DNA of 64,000 bases from Streptomyces sp. 3214.6 (GTDB lineage: Bacteria; Actinomycetota; Actinomycetes; Streptomycetales; Streptomycetaceae): positions 1,426,001 to 1,490,000 of the forward strand of contig NZ_LT670819.1 in assembly GCF_900129855.1 (NCBI RefSeq). The letters run 5' to 3'. Made by a program: the position numbers and the translations under genes. Shown here piece after piece: positions 9,167-17,618 of the stretch; position 1 is the stretch's first letter; each line of letters opens with the position of its first letter. A model generated the notes under the pieces. That model saw only the letters and a list, made by a program, of their open reading frames with translations. It had not been told where the DNA came from and ran no database searches.

Positions 9167-9763
9167 ATGAGTCCACGCAGGAGTGACAGTCGTGAGCGGA
9201 TGGTCACGAGTGCCGTCGCCCTGCTCGGGGAGCACGGAGCCGGCGGCGTGAGCATCGACCGGGTGCTCGCCCACAGCGGCGCCCCGCGCGGCTCGGTGTA
9301 CCACCACTTTCCCGGCGGCCGGACCCAACTGATCAACGAGGCCGTGGTGTTCGCCGGAGACTTCATCGCCGACCTGATCGACGCCGCCATGGACGACCCC
9401 GATCCGCTGCGGGCCGTCGACGGGTTCTTCGCTCTGTGGCGGGAGCGTCTCCTGCGCAGCGACTTCCGCCTCGGCTGTCCGGTCGTGGCGGTCGCCGTGG
9501 AGAGCGACGACAGCTCGCCGGAGCGCGCCCGCTCGGCTGCGGCGGCCTTCGCCCGCTGGCAGGCGGCCCTGGCCGGCCTGCTGCTGCGCCACGGCCTGCC
9601 CGAGGAGCGCGCGCGACGGCTGGCCGCGTTCGTCGTGGCCGCCGTCGAGGGCGCCGTGGTCATGTGCCGGGCCGAGCGGAGCACCGCCCCGCTCGACGCG
9701 ACGGCGGCGGAGCTCCGCGGCCTGCTGGAGCACGCCCTTCGGCCCGCCGGCCCGGAGTCCTGA
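9167..9763 (+). CDS. TetR/AcrR family regulator
   Basis: 198 residues. The N-terminal helix-turn-helix is at about 12-50 (SIDRVLAHSGAPRGSVYHHFPGG), in the style of TetR proteins with a GCPVVAVAVE segment in the ligand domain. It probably represses the downstream hydratase/thioesterase genes and itself through the palindrome at its promoter. No ribosome site is visible, in keeping with leaderless translation. Confidence 0.9.
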   Translation: MSPRRSDSRERMVTSAVALLGEHGAGGVSIDRVLAHSGAPRGSVYHHFPGGRTQLINEAVVFAGDFIADLIDAAMDDPDPLRAVDGFFALWRERLLRSDFRLGCPVVAVAVESDDSSPERARSAAAAFARWQAALAGLLLRHGLPEERARRLAAFVVAAVEGAVVMCRAERSTAPLDATAAELRGLLEHALRPAGPES

Positions 9764-9852
9764 CCTGCGTCCCGCCTCCCGCCTCCCTCGTCCCGTGCCC
9801 TGCACGCATGCATGCCCAGTCCCCCCGTGTACCCCGCCGTGAAGGAGTCGCC

Positions 9853-10527
9853 ATGCCCACGCTGGACCGCCAGGACGCCGTCTTCGTCCTCGATCTCGGC
9901 GACGGCGAGAACCGGTTCCACCCCGACTGGATCACGGAAGTGGGCAGCGCGCTGGACGAGGTGGAGAAGGCGGACGGGCCGCGTGCCCTGGTGACCGCCG
10001 CTACGGGGAAGTTCTACTCCAACGGCCTCGATCTGGACTGGGTGTTCGCCCACTCCGACCGGTATGTGGACTACGTCGTCTCGGTCCACGAGCTCTTCGC
10101 CCGGCTGCTGACCCTGCCCGTGGTGACCGTGGCCGCGCTGCAGGGGCACACCTTCGCCGCGGGCGCGATGTTCTCGCTGGCCCATGACTTTCGGGTGATG
10201 CGCGCCGACCGCGGCTTCTGGTGCCTGCCCGAGGCCGACCTCAGCATCCCCTTCACCCCCGGCATGTCCGCCCTCATCCAGGCCAGGCTCACCCCGAGGT
10301 CCGCCCATGAGGCCATGGTCACGGCCCGCCGCTACGGCGGCCAGGACGCGCTGACCGCCGGGATCGTCGACCACGCGGTCGACGAGGACGCCGTACGCGC
10401 CACCGCCGTCGACATCGCGGCGGCGCAGGCCGGCAAGGCGGGCGACACACTGGGCACCATCAAGTCCCGCCTGTACACGCCCGTCCTGGCCGCACTGCGG
10501 GACACCGACAACCCGCTGGGCAGCTGA
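9853..10527 (+). CDS. Enoyl-CoA hydratase/isomerase family protein
   Basis: 224 residues of the crotonase fold. It has KFYSNGLDLDWV (first oxyanion region) and LQGHTFAAGAMFSLAHDFRVM (second oxyanion region), followed by GFWCLPEADLSIPF. ATG 9853 is preceded by GAAGGAG. The length is slightly short for the family and resembles the delta3,delta2-enoyl-CoA isomerase subgroup. It likely acts on acyl-CoAs together with the next gene, a hotdog thioesterase, under the TetR gene 89 bases upstream. The exact substrate cannot be read from sequence. Confidence 0.88.
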   Translation: MPTLDRQDAVFVLDLGDGENRFHPDWITEVGSALDEVEKADGPRALVTAATGKFYSNGLDLDWVFAHSDRYVDYVVSVHELFARLLTLPVVTVAALQGHTFAAGAMFSLAHDFRVMRADRGFWCLPEADLSIPFTPGMSALIQARLTPRSAHEAMVTARRYGGQDALTAGIVDHAVDEDAVRATAVDIAAAQAGKAGDTLGTIKSRLYTPVLAALRDTDNPLGS

Positions 10528-10572
10528 ACTCCCGTACCCGGCAAGCCCCTTCCACAACCCCGAGGAACCGCC

Positions 10573-11082
10573 TTGACCACCACCGAACACACCGATCGCG
10601 CCGATCGCGCCGACCGCACCCCGCTCGCCGACCTCGCCGACCTCGCCGGCCTGTCCGGTCTCGATCTCATGCGTCTCGTGCAGGCCGGGAACCTGAGCGA
10701 CGTGCCGTCCATCGGGCGGCTGCTCGGCATGCGGTTCGACGACGTGGAGCACGGGCGGGTCGTGGTCTCGCTGGACACCCGGCCGGACTTCGCCAATCCC
10801 CTCGGCACCGTGCACGGCGGTATCGCGGCGACCCTGCTCGACTCGGCGCTGGCCTGCGCGATCCACACCACCCTCCCGCCGGGCACGGGCTACACCACCC
10901 TGGAACTGAAGGTGAACTACATCCGGGCCGCCCGCACCGACGGGCAGACCCTCACCGCCGAGGGCAACGTGATCCACGTGGGCCGCCGCACCGCCACCGC
11001 CGACGGCAGGGTGCTCGACGAGCAGGGCCGGCTGATCGCGCATGCGACGACCACCTGCATGATCCTTCCGGCGGACGGCTGA
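10573..11082 (+). CDS. PaaI-type hotdog thioesterase
   Basis: 169 residues. The core FANPLGTVHGGIAATLLDSALACA is the PaaI/YbgC-like signature, with the catalytic D/E on the helix after HGG; LKVNYIRAA follows. It hydrolyses acyl-CoA thioesters. The start is a TTG at 10573 with GAGGAA upstream. The N-terminal 30 residues are a low-complexity stretch from short DNA repeats (ADR and DLA units). It lies 45 bases after the hydratase, probably in the same transcript. Confidence 0.87.
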   Translation: MTTTEHTDRADRADRTPLADLADLAGLSGLDLMRLVQAGNLSDVPSIGRLLGMRFDDVEHGRVVVSLDTRPDFANPLGTVHGGIAATLLDSALACAIHTTLPPGTGYTTLELKVNYIRAARTDGQTLTAEGNVIHVGRRTATADGRVLDEQGRLIAHATTTCMILPADG

Positions 11083-11136
11083 CACGGCTGACACCGGCGT
11101 TGTCGTCCCCGTGCGGACGCGGTGCGTGCCGCACTC

Positions 11137-11910
11137 CTAGCGAAGGAGCAGCTGGAGGCCGCCCACCACCGTGGCCGCGATGACCAGTTGCTCGAACAGC
11201 CGCTGGTTGATGCGGTGCACCGCCCACTTGCCGAGCAGGGCGCCGGGGACGACGAACGAGACGAGTGCGGCGTCCAGGAGCAGCGAGTGGCCGTCGATGA
11301 GGCCGAGGCCCGCGCTGAAGGGCACCTTCGAGACGTTGACGATCAGGAAGAAGAACGCGGAGGTGCCGAGGAAGCCGAGTTTGCGGAATCCGGCCGAGAG
11401 CAGGTACATCGACATCACCGGACCGCCCGCGTTGGCGACCATCGTGGTGAAGCCGCCGAGGACGCCGTAGGAGCGGGCCTTGATCCGGCCGGCCCGGGTG
11501 ACCACCGCGTCGGGTTGGTCCGTGGCGTCGGCCGTGCGGCGCCGCCACAGCGTGACGCCCGCCATCAGCAGCAGGATCGCGCCGATCGACGTCCGGACGA
11601 TCCCGTCGTCGGCCCACACCAGGAAGAGCGTGCCGAACACCACGCCGGCCGCGACGGCCGGGAACAGCCGCCACAGCGTGGGCCAGTGGGCGTGCCGCCG
11701 GTAGGTGAGGACGGCCAGGACGTCGCCGGCGATCAGGATCGGCAGCAGGACGCCCGTGGAGGCCTTGGCGGGCAGGATCGCCGCGAAGATCGCGAGGCTG
11801 ACCGTGTTGGCCCCGCTGACTGCCGTCTTGGAGAAGCCGACCAGGAGGGCCGCGAGGGCGAGCGCGACGAATTCCCAGCCGGTGAGGTGCCACAACGTCA
11901 TCGTGTTCAT
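11137..11910 (-). CDS. TauE/SafE family sulfite/anion exporter-like permease
   Basis: 257 residues with about eight hydrophobic segments. GFSKTAVSGA near the N terminus and FTTMVANAGGPVMSMYLLS in the middle are the two repeated TauE/SafE motifs. These permeases move small organic or sulfur anions. I used the ATG at 11910; a GTG at 11931 and an ATG at 11901 are also in frame, and none has a clear ribosome site. It stands alone, convergent with the thioesterase. Confidence 0.87.
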   Translation of the reverse strand: MNTMTLWHLTGWEFVALALAALLVGFSKTAVSGANTVSLAIFAAILPAKASTGVLLPILIAGDVLAVLTYRRHAHWPTLWRLFPAVAAGVVFGTLFLVWADDGIVRTSIGAILLLMAGVTLWRRRTADATDQPDAVVTRAGRIKARSYGVLGGFTTMVANAGGPVMSMYLLSAGFRKLGFLGTSAFFFLIVNVSKVPFSAGLGLIDGHSLLLDAALVSFVVPGALLGKWAVHRINQRLFEQLVIAATVVGGLQLLLR

Positions 11911-12035
11911 GCGGGGACCGATGCTACGCACATCTAACGGATCGCCGTAGGGCCGTCTCGTCAGGTGGCCGGAGCCCCTGGGAGGATCGGCGGACCCTGT
12001 CCTCGAAGGCCTTCGCCGACGCAGTTGGAGGAGCG

Positions 12036-12833
12036 ATGACCGAACACGTCCTCACCGGGACCCGCGGCGCGGTCGCCGTGCGCGAGTGGCCGCACCCGCG
12101 CCCCCGCTTCCTCGCACTGGTGGTGCACGGCTACGGCGAGCACGCCGGCCGTTACGCGGAACTCGCCGAGGTCCTGAGGGGGCACGGCGCCGCCGTGTTC
12201 GCCCCCGACCACATGGGGCACGGCAGGTCGGCCGGCGAGCGGGTGGTGATCGAGGACTTCGAGGACGTCGTGACCGATGTGCACGCGGTGGCGGAACTCG
12301 CCCGGGCCGCGCACCCGGACGTCCCGCTGGTCGTGATCGGCCACTCCATGGGCGGACTGATCGCGGCCAGATACGCCCAGCGGCACGGCGACACCCTCGC
12401 CGCGCTGGTGCTCTCCGGCCCGGTGATCGGCGCCTGGGAGCTGCCGGGCCGGCTGCTGGCGCAGAAGGAGATCCCCGACGTCCCCGTCAACCCCGCCGCT
12501 CTCTCCCGCGATCCGGCGGTCGGCGCGGCGTACGCGGCGGATCCGCTGGTCTGGCACGGGCCGATGAAACGGCCGACGCTGGAGGCGTTCGTACGGACCC
12601 TGGAGACCGTCGCCAAGGACGGCGACGTCGGCCCGCTGCCCCTGCTGTGGCTGCACGGCGACGACGACCGGCTGGTCCCGCTGCCCGGCAGCCGGGCCGG
12701 CGTGGAGCGGCTGAGCGGTGCCCCGGTCGAGCGGATCTACGCCGGGGCCCGGCACGAGGTCTTCAACGAGACGAACAGGGCGGAGGTCTTCGCGGACGTC
12801 ACAGGCTTCCTCGACGGCGTTCTCGCTCCCTGA
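12036..12833 (+). CDS. Alpha/beta hydrolase, monoacylglycerol lipase type
   Basis: 265 residues. VVHGYGEHAGRY (oxyanion), GHSMGG (nucleophile serine about residue 106), HGDDDRLVP (acid) and ARHEVFNE (histidine) complete the catalytic set of the MGL/lysophospholipase (serine aminopeptidase S33) family. ATG 12036 has GGAGGAGCG immediately upstream, a strong site. No signal peptide, so cytoplasmic. It probably hydrolyses monoacylglycerols or lysophospholipids. Confidence 0.9.
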   Translation: MTEHVLTGTRGAVAVREWPHPRPRFLALVVHGYGEHAGRYAELAEVLRGHGAAVFAPDHMGHGRSAGERVVIEDFEDVVTDVHAVAELARAAHPDVPLVVIGHSMGGLIAARYAQRHGDTLAALVLSGPVIGAWELPGRLLAQKEIPDVPVNPAALSRDPAVGAAYAADPLVWHGPMKRPTLEAFVRTLETVAKDGDVGPLPLLWLHGDDDRLVPLPGSRAGVERLSGAPVERIYAGARHEVFNETNRAEVFADVTGFLDGVLAP

Positions 12834-12911
12834 GACGGCACCGGATTCCTGTCCGGGCGGCGGCCCGGAACCGGTCGTTTGCGCCGGTTCGCCCTGGGCA
12901 CCCGCGCCCCC

Positions 12912-13169
12912 ATGGAGTGGTTGCGCGCTGCCGCCTGCGTGGGCGAGGACCCCGAACTGTTCTTCCCCGTGGGCACGAGAGGACCGGCCCAGCGGGACAC
13001 CGCAGCGGCCAAACGCGTCTGCGTGCGCTGCCCCGTGAGCACCGAATGTCTGTCCTACGCGCTCGTCAGCGGACAGACCTCGGGCGTGTGGGGCGGCACC
13101 GGTGAGGAGGAACGCGCGGAACTGCTCCGGACCGCCCGACAGGACGCGACGAGGAGGAGCACCGTATGA
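12912..13169 (+). CDS. WhiB-like iron-sulfur regulator
   Basis: 85 residues with the four Wbl cysteines: C9 in AACVGEDPELFFP, C37 and C40 in CVRC, C46 in STECLSYAL. GVWGG (58-62) comes before the basic tail, which normally contacts DNA. The frame is open to 12879, but the family normally starts just before the first cysteine, so I chose ATG 12912. Wbl proteins hold a [4Fe-4S] cluster and act with the principal sigma factor. The stop overlaps the start of the Dps gene (ATGA), tying cluster sensing to iron storage. Confidence 0.9.
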   Translation: MEWLRAAACVGEDPELFFPVGTRGPAQRDTAAAKRVCVRCPVSTECLSYALVSGQTSGVWGGTGEEERAELLRTARQDATRRSTV

Positions 13170-13648
13170 CTGTCGTGAAGAGCCCGCTGCCCGAACCGGC
13201 CCGCCAGATCACCTTCGACGCGCTGCAGGGCACCCTCGTGGATCTGCTCGGCCTCTCCCTGGTGGGCAAGCAGGCGCACTGGAACATCGTGGGCCCCCGG
13301 TTCCGCTCGATCCACCTCCAGCTCGACGAGGTGGTCGCGACGGCCCGTTCGTACGCCGACACGGTCGCGGAGCGCGCGGCGGCGCTGGGCCTGCCGCCCG
13401 ACGGCCGCCCGGAGACCATCGCCTCGACGTTCACGCTGCCCTCGCCGAAGGACGGCTGGCTGCGCGACGAGGACGTCGTCCAGGTGATCGCGGAGGCTCT
13501 GGGGGCCGCCGTCGCCCGACTGCGCGAGCGGATCGCGGCGACCGACAAGCCGGATCCCGTCACCCAGGACCTGCTGATCGGCATCACCGCCGAGCTGGAG
13601 AAGCAACGGTGGATGTTCGAGGCGGAGAACTGGCCGCGCGAGAAGTGA
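13166..13648 (+). CDS. Dps family ferritin-like DNA-protection protein
   Basis: 160 residues, normal for Dps. GKQAHWNIVGPRFRSIHLQLDEVV holds the ferroxidase ligands (H, then D and E at the dimer interface), and AELEKQRWMFEAENW is the typical last helix. Dps makes a 12-mer that oxidises and stores iron and protects DNA from peroxide. It starts in an ATGA overlap with the WhiB-like gene, so it is translated in step with it. A small DUF3140 gene follows after 39 bases. Confidence 0.92.
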   Translation: MTVVKSPLPEPARQITFDALQGTLVDLLGLSLVGKQAHWNIVGPRFRSIHLQLDEVVATARSYADTVAERAAALGLPPDGRPETIASTFTLPSPKDGWLRDEDVVQVIAEALGAAVARLRERIAATDKPDPVTQDLLIGITAELEKQRWMFEAENWPREK

Positions 13649-13687
13649 CTCGCCTGAAGAAGTGACCCGTCCGGAGAAGGGCCTGCC

Positions 13688-14020
13688 ATGACCGACGCTC
13701 TCGAACTCGACGCGCTGTGGGAGGACTTCCACCGCGCGGTGAACATGACCTCGCAGGAGCTGGCCGCCTGGCTGCGGGTGCGCGACGCCGACGAGAACGC
13801 GGAGCCGCTGCTCGAGGAGGCGGGCAGCCCCACCGGGCAGCATGTGCTGGCGATCCTGCAGAAGCGCCGCACCGACCTGACCGACGACGACATCCGGGTG
13901 ATGTACCGGGTGGTCGACACGGTCGCCGCGCAGACGGACGTGGAGAACGAGCCCGAGGCCGAGGAGACGCGCCGCCGCCACCGTCTGATGACGATCGGCC
14001 ACGACCCGCTCCGGCCGTAG
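13688..14020 (+). CDS. DUF3140 family protein
   Basis: 110 residues, acidic. LWEDFHRAVNMTSQELAAWLR, followed by GQHVLAILQKRRTDLTDDDIRVMYRVVDTV, is the DUF3140 pattern. Function is unknown. It resembles small helical DNA-binding-type proteins. It has GGAGAAGGGC before the ATG and follows Dps closely, so it is probably the third gene of the WhiB-Dps unit. Confidence 0.85.
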   Translation: MTDALELDALWEDFHRAVNMTSQELAAWLRVRDADENAEPLLEEAGSPTGQHVLAILQKRRTDLTDDDIRVMYRVVDTVAAQTDVENEPEAEETRRRHRLMTIGHDPLRP

Positions 14021-14057
14021 TTCCCCGCGCGGCACGCGCGCGTTCCGGCCGGTTTGC

Positions 14058-15302
14058 TCAGCCGGCGAGCCGGGACAGCGCCGCCGACACCAGGGTGCGT
14101 ACGCCCGGCACCAGCACCGACAGGTCCGGTGCGAACAGCGGGCTGTGGTTTCCCGGCACTCCCTCGAACTTCTCCCGCAGCTCCTGCCCCGGCGCCGCCT
14201 CCCACACGGGGGCGGGGGTCGAGGTCACGTACCAGTAGTCGTACGGCACGCCCGGCGGGGCGAGGAGGGAGAAGTCCTCGCTGCCCATCGCCTGGCCGAA
14301 GTCGAACACCGTGTGGTCGCCGAAGAGTTCGCGGTGCACGGCGGCGATCTCCCCGTCCAGGGCAGGGTCGTTGACGGTGTTCGGGTAGCCGGGATGGACG
14401 GTGACCTCGGGCGGAACCGGGCATCCCGCGGCGGCGCACTCCCCCTCGACGATCCGCCGGATCGCGGTGAGGACGCGCTCGCGCACCCGGGTGTCCTGGC
14501 TGCGCACGTTGAGTGCGAGCCGGGCCTCGGCGGGGATGATGTTGGGTTTCGTACCGGCATGGAAGCGACCCACCGTCAGCACCGCCGACTCGCTCGCCGC
14601 GACCTCGCGCGCGACGACGGTCTGCAGCCTGGTCACGATGTACGCGGCCGTCACCACCGGGTCGACGGTCGACTCGGGCCGTGAACCGTGGCCGCCCACG
14701 CCGTGCACGACGACGTCGATGTCGTCCGCCGCCGACAGGGTCAGGCCGGGGGTGTGCGGGTAGAACCCGGCGAGCCCGGGCGCGGCGTGCTGGCCGAACA
14801 GCACGTCGGGGCGCGGGAAGCGGACGTGGACGCCGTCCGCGACCATCGCCGCCGCACCGCCCTCGGCCTCCTCGGCGGGCTGCCCCACCACGACGAGCGT
14901 CCCCGACCAGGTCCCGCGGGCCGCGGCGAGCACCTCGGCGGCGGCCGCCAGCCAGGTGATGTGCAGGTCGTGCCCGCAGGCGTGCATCAGCCCGTCGACG
15001 GTGGAGGCGTACGTCAGGCCGGTCGCCTCCCGCACGGGCAGCGCGTCCATGTCCCCGCGCAGCCACACCACCGGCCCGTCGCCGTTGGCGAGCACACCCA
15101 CCACGCCGGTGCGGGCCACCCCTTCCGTCACCTCGTACCCGGCCGTGCGCAGCCGCTGCGCGAGCTTCGCGGCGGTGCGGTGTTCCTGGAAGGACAGCTC
15201 GGGGTGCCGGTGCAGGTCTGTGTAGAAGTCCTCCAGGCCCCCGGGTTCGAGCCCGGAGGTGATCTCCCGGGTCAGGCGGGCGACATCGGCCGGTGCGCTC
15301 AT
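14058..15302 (-). CDS. M20 family amidohydrolase/peptidase
   Basis: 414 residues. Metal-binding motifs: DLHRHPELSFQE at the N terminus, RGDMDALPV, and MHACGHDLHITWL. QPAEEAEGGAAAM carries the catalytic glutamate pair, and a late SEDF supplies the remaining ligand region. This is the M20D group (IAA-amino acid, hippurate or N-acyl amino acid amidohydrolases), which removes acyl groups from amino acids. No signal peptide. ATG 15302 has GAGGAGAGGGAAG upstream. It converges on the DUF3140 gene. Confidence 0.92.
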   Translation of the reverse strand: MSAPADVARLTREITSGLEPGGLEDFYTDLHRHPELSFQEHRTAAKLAQRLRTAGYEVTEGVARTGVVGVLANGDGPVVWLRGDMDALPVREATGLTYASTVDGLMHACGHDLHITWLAAAAEVLAAARGTWSGTLVVVGQPAEEAEGGAAAMVADGVHVRFPRPDVLFGQHAAPGLAGFYPHTPGLTLSAADDIDVVVHGVGGHGSRPESTVDPVVTAAYIVTRLQTVVAREVAASESAVLTVGRFHAGTKPNIIPAEARLALNVRSQDTRVRERVLTAIRRIVEGECAAAGCPVPPEVTVHPGYPNTVNDPALDGEIAAVHRELFGDHTVFDFGQAMGSEDFSLLAPPGVPYDYWYVTSTPAPVWEAAPGQELREKFEGVPGNHSPLFAPDLSVLVPGVRTLVSAALSRLAG

Positions 15303-15412
15303 TCCGCTTCCCTCTCCTCTGCTCCCCGCAGCCTAGGCCGAACGGTTGAGGAGCGGGGGCGGCGACCCCGGGTGTTCTGGCCGTTCGGCCGAGGCGGCGG
15401 CGGGGCCGGGCG

Positions 15413-15724
15413 GGCGACGCTCTGGTCTCCCCGTCGGTCACCGTCCGTCTGCTCCAGCACCTGACCGCCCCGCGGACCCCGGCCGCCCCGCGTCCGGCCA
15501 CGCTGCCGACGCCCCTGGCCGAGCCGCTCACCGACCGCGAGCTGGACGTCGTACGTCTCGTCGCCCTGGGCCGGACGAACGCGGAGCTCGCCGCCGAACT
15601 GTATGTCTCCCTGTCGACGGTGAAGACGCATCTGTCCAGCGTCCAGCTCAAGCCGGGCGCCCGGAACCGCGTCGAGATCGCGGCCTGGGCCTGGCAGCAC
15701 GGGTACGGGCAGCCCCGCGCCTGA
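15413..15724 (+). pseudogene. LuxR/NarL response regulator, C-terminal fragment
   Basis: An in-frame stretch of about 103 codons reads GDALVSPSVTVRLLQHLT, then the LuxR DNA-binding domain LTDRELDVVRLVALGRTNAE with LYVSLSTVKTHLSSVQ, ending at TGA 15722-15724. The receiver domain that should come first is missing; the sequence upstream is the start of the M20 gene on the other strand. No start codon with a ribosome site is evident. It is a 5'-truncated relic. Confidence 0.8.
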
Positions 15725-15753
15725 GCTGAGCGCGCCCGGCGTCGGGCTCGGAC

Positions 15754-16608
15754 TCAGAGGTCCAGGACGCGGGCGATGGTGCGCAGCACCCCGTTGTCGT
15801 TGTTGGAGGGCGCGAGGTGGCGGGCCCGGCGGACGACCTCCGGGTGGGCGCCCGCCATGGCGAACGACCAGTGGGCGGCGTCCAGCATCTCCAGGTCGTT
15901 GAGGTAGTCGCCGAACACCATGGTCTGCGCGGGGGTGATGCCCAGCTCGCGTTGGAGACGGCGCAGCGCGGCGCCCTTGTTGGCGGTGCGGTTCATGACG
16001 TCGACCCAGTGTTCGCCGGAGACGACGACCTGGTGGGTGTCCGCGAAGGGCGCCAGCGCCGGGGCGGTGCTCTCCTCGACGGACCCGAAGTCGAACAGGG
16101 CGACCTTGAGGATGTCGTCGTCGACGGCGGTGACGTCCTCGACGACCCGGTGGCGTACGTAGTACCGGGCGACCTCGGCCAGGAAGGGCTCGTCGGCCCG
16201 CTCGACGTACGCGGACCGCTTGCCGCACACCACGGCGCCCATGTCGACGCCGCCGGCCGCGAGCCCGCGCACGGCCTCGATCACCCGCGCGACCGCGCCG
16301 GGGTCCAGCGGGTCGGAGCTCAGCTCCGCGCCGTCGCGCACCACGTAGGTGCCGTTCTCGGCGATGAACACCATCCCGTCGGCGACCTGCGCGAACTCGG
16401 CGGCCAGCGTGGCGTACTGGCGTCCGCTCGCCGGGCTGAACAGCACCCCGCGCTCCCGCAGTCGCGCCAGCGTGTCCCACAGTCCGTCGGGCACCTTCTT
16501 GTCGTCGTCGAGCAGTGTGCCGTCCATGTCGGTGACGACCAGGCGTATGTCGGCGGGGCCGGCCGACGGCTCGGGAGCGGGCGGACGGGCGGCGTGCGAG
16601 TAGGGCAT
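15754..16608 (-). CDS. HAD-superfamily phosphatase (Cof type)
   Basis: 284 residues. DMDGTLLDDDKKVP (nucleophile D and acid D), SGRQY, NKGAALRRLQ and GDYLNDLEML give the four HAD motifs with the Cof-type C2 cap between them. These enzymes dephosphorylate sugar phosphates, FMN or PLP; the substrate cannot be told. ATG 16608 has AGGAAG-CAGGA upstream and is preferred to a GTG at 16632. It diverges from the methyltransferase gene. Confidence 0.9.
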   Translation of the reverse strand: MPYSHAARPPAPEPSAGPADIRLVVTDMDGTLLDDDKKVPDGLWDTLARLRERGVLFSPASGRQYATLAAEFAQVADGMVFIAENGTYVVRDGAELSSDPLDPGAVARVIEAVRGLAAGGVDMGAVVCGKRSAYVERADEPFLAEVARYYVRHRVVEDVTAVDDDILKVALFDFGSVEESTAPALAPFADTHQVVVSGEHWVDVMNRTANKGAALRRLQRELGITPAQTMVFGDYLNDLEMLDAAHWSFAMAGAHPEVVRRARHLAPSNNDNGVLRTIARVLDL

Positions 16609-16729
16609 GTCCTGCTTCCTGTACGGGATCACCGGATTTTCACCCTACCGGGGACAACGGTGATCATCCGGCGGCACAATGGCGGGCACAGGCCCGGGAC
16701 ACGGGCGGGATGCGGGAAGGGGCTCTCAC

Positions 16730-17521
16730 GTGAGCGGGCCGACACGACTGGACACGAGCGTGGCGCACAACGCGCGGGTGTGGAACTACTGGATCGGCGG
16801 CAAGGACAACTACCAGGTCGACCAGCGGGTCGGCGAGCATGTCGCCGGGATGTTCCCGCTGATCCGGGAGATCGCCCGCGCGGACCGCTGGTTCCTGGGG
16901 CAGGCGGTGCGGTTCCTGGCCGAGGAGCGCGGGATCCGGCAGTTCCTCGACATCGGCACGGGGCTGCCGACCGCCGACAACACCCACGAGATCGCGCAGC
17001 GCATCGCGCCCGAGTCGCGGATCGTGTACGTCGACAACGACCCCATCGTGCTGGCGCACGCCCGCACGCTGCTGACCGGCACCGCCGAGGGCGTCACCGA
17101 CTACATCGACGCCGATGTGCACGACCCGGCCGCGATCCTTCGACGGGCGGCGGGCACCCTGGACTTCACGCGTCCGGTCGCGGTGATGATGCTGGGCATC
17201 CTGAACTTCGTCCTCGATGTGGAGGCGGCCCGGGAGATCGTGCGCAAGGTCATGGCCGACCTGCCCTCCGGCAGTTTCCTGGTGCTGACGCACCCCACCC
17301 ACGACAGCGCGGTGGGCGGCGAGGGCCAGATCCCGGCGATGAAGTTCTGGAACGAGAACGCCAAGCCGCCGATCACCGCCCGCAGCGGCGCGGAGATCGC
17401 CGCGTTCTTCGAGGGTCTTGAGCTGCTGGAGCCGGGTCTGGTGTCGTGCTCGCGCTGGCGCGGCGAGGCCGACTCCCTCGCCGTGGTGCCGCAGTACGGC
17501 GCGGTGGCCGTGAAACCCTGA
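16730..17521 (+). CDS. SAM-dependent methyltransferase, DUF574 family
   Basis: 263 residues. It starts SGPTRLDTSVAHNARVWNYW and continues with IGGKDNY, then FLDIGTGLPTADNTHE (SAM-binding motif I) and VYVDNDPIVLAHA. This is the large DUF574 group, multiplied in Streptomyces, whose substrates are unknown. The GTG at 16730, with GGAAGGGG upstream, matches the family start; an ATG at 16679 lacks a ribosome site. Confidence 0.9.
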   Translation: MSGPTRLDTSVAHNARVWNYWIGGKDNYQVDQRVGEHVAGMFPLIREIARADRWFLGQAVRFLAEERGIRQFLDIGTGLPTADNTHEIAQRIAPESRIVYVDNDPIVLAHARTLLTGTAEGVTDYIDADVHDPAAILRRAAGTLDFTRPVAVMMLGILNFVLDVEAAREIVRKVMADLPSGSFLVLTHPTHDSAVGGEGQIPAMKFWNENAKPPITARSGAEIAAFFEGLELLEPGLVSCSRWRGEADSLAVVPQYGAVAVKP

Positions 17522-17544
17522 CGGCCGCACGGCACGCGGCGGAC

Positions 17545-17580
17545 GTACCGGATGTACCGGATGTACCGGATGTACCGGAT
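17545..17580. repeat. Tandem repeat, 9-base unit x4
   Basis: Four exact copies of GTACCGGAT lie in the gap between the methyltransferase and the glutamine-synthetase-like gene. A degenerate fifth copy follows after a break. It lies 40-75 bases before the ATG at 17619, so it would be in the leader or promoter. Confidence 0.85.
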
Positions 17581-17618
17581 GTGTCCGCCGTACCGGACGC
17601 ATCGATCGTGGAGGACGT

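Noticed and set aside
9049..11094. Very long minus-strand open frame (681 codons) opposite the TetR, hydratase and thioesterase genes
   Set aside because: It is the antisense shadow of GC-rich coding genes; its translation is low-complexity and carries no domain.
13055..15651. Long minus-strand frame joining the regions opposite Dps and around the M20 gene
   Set aside because: Arginine-rich shadow frames; the M20 gene itself explains the coding signal in its own frame.
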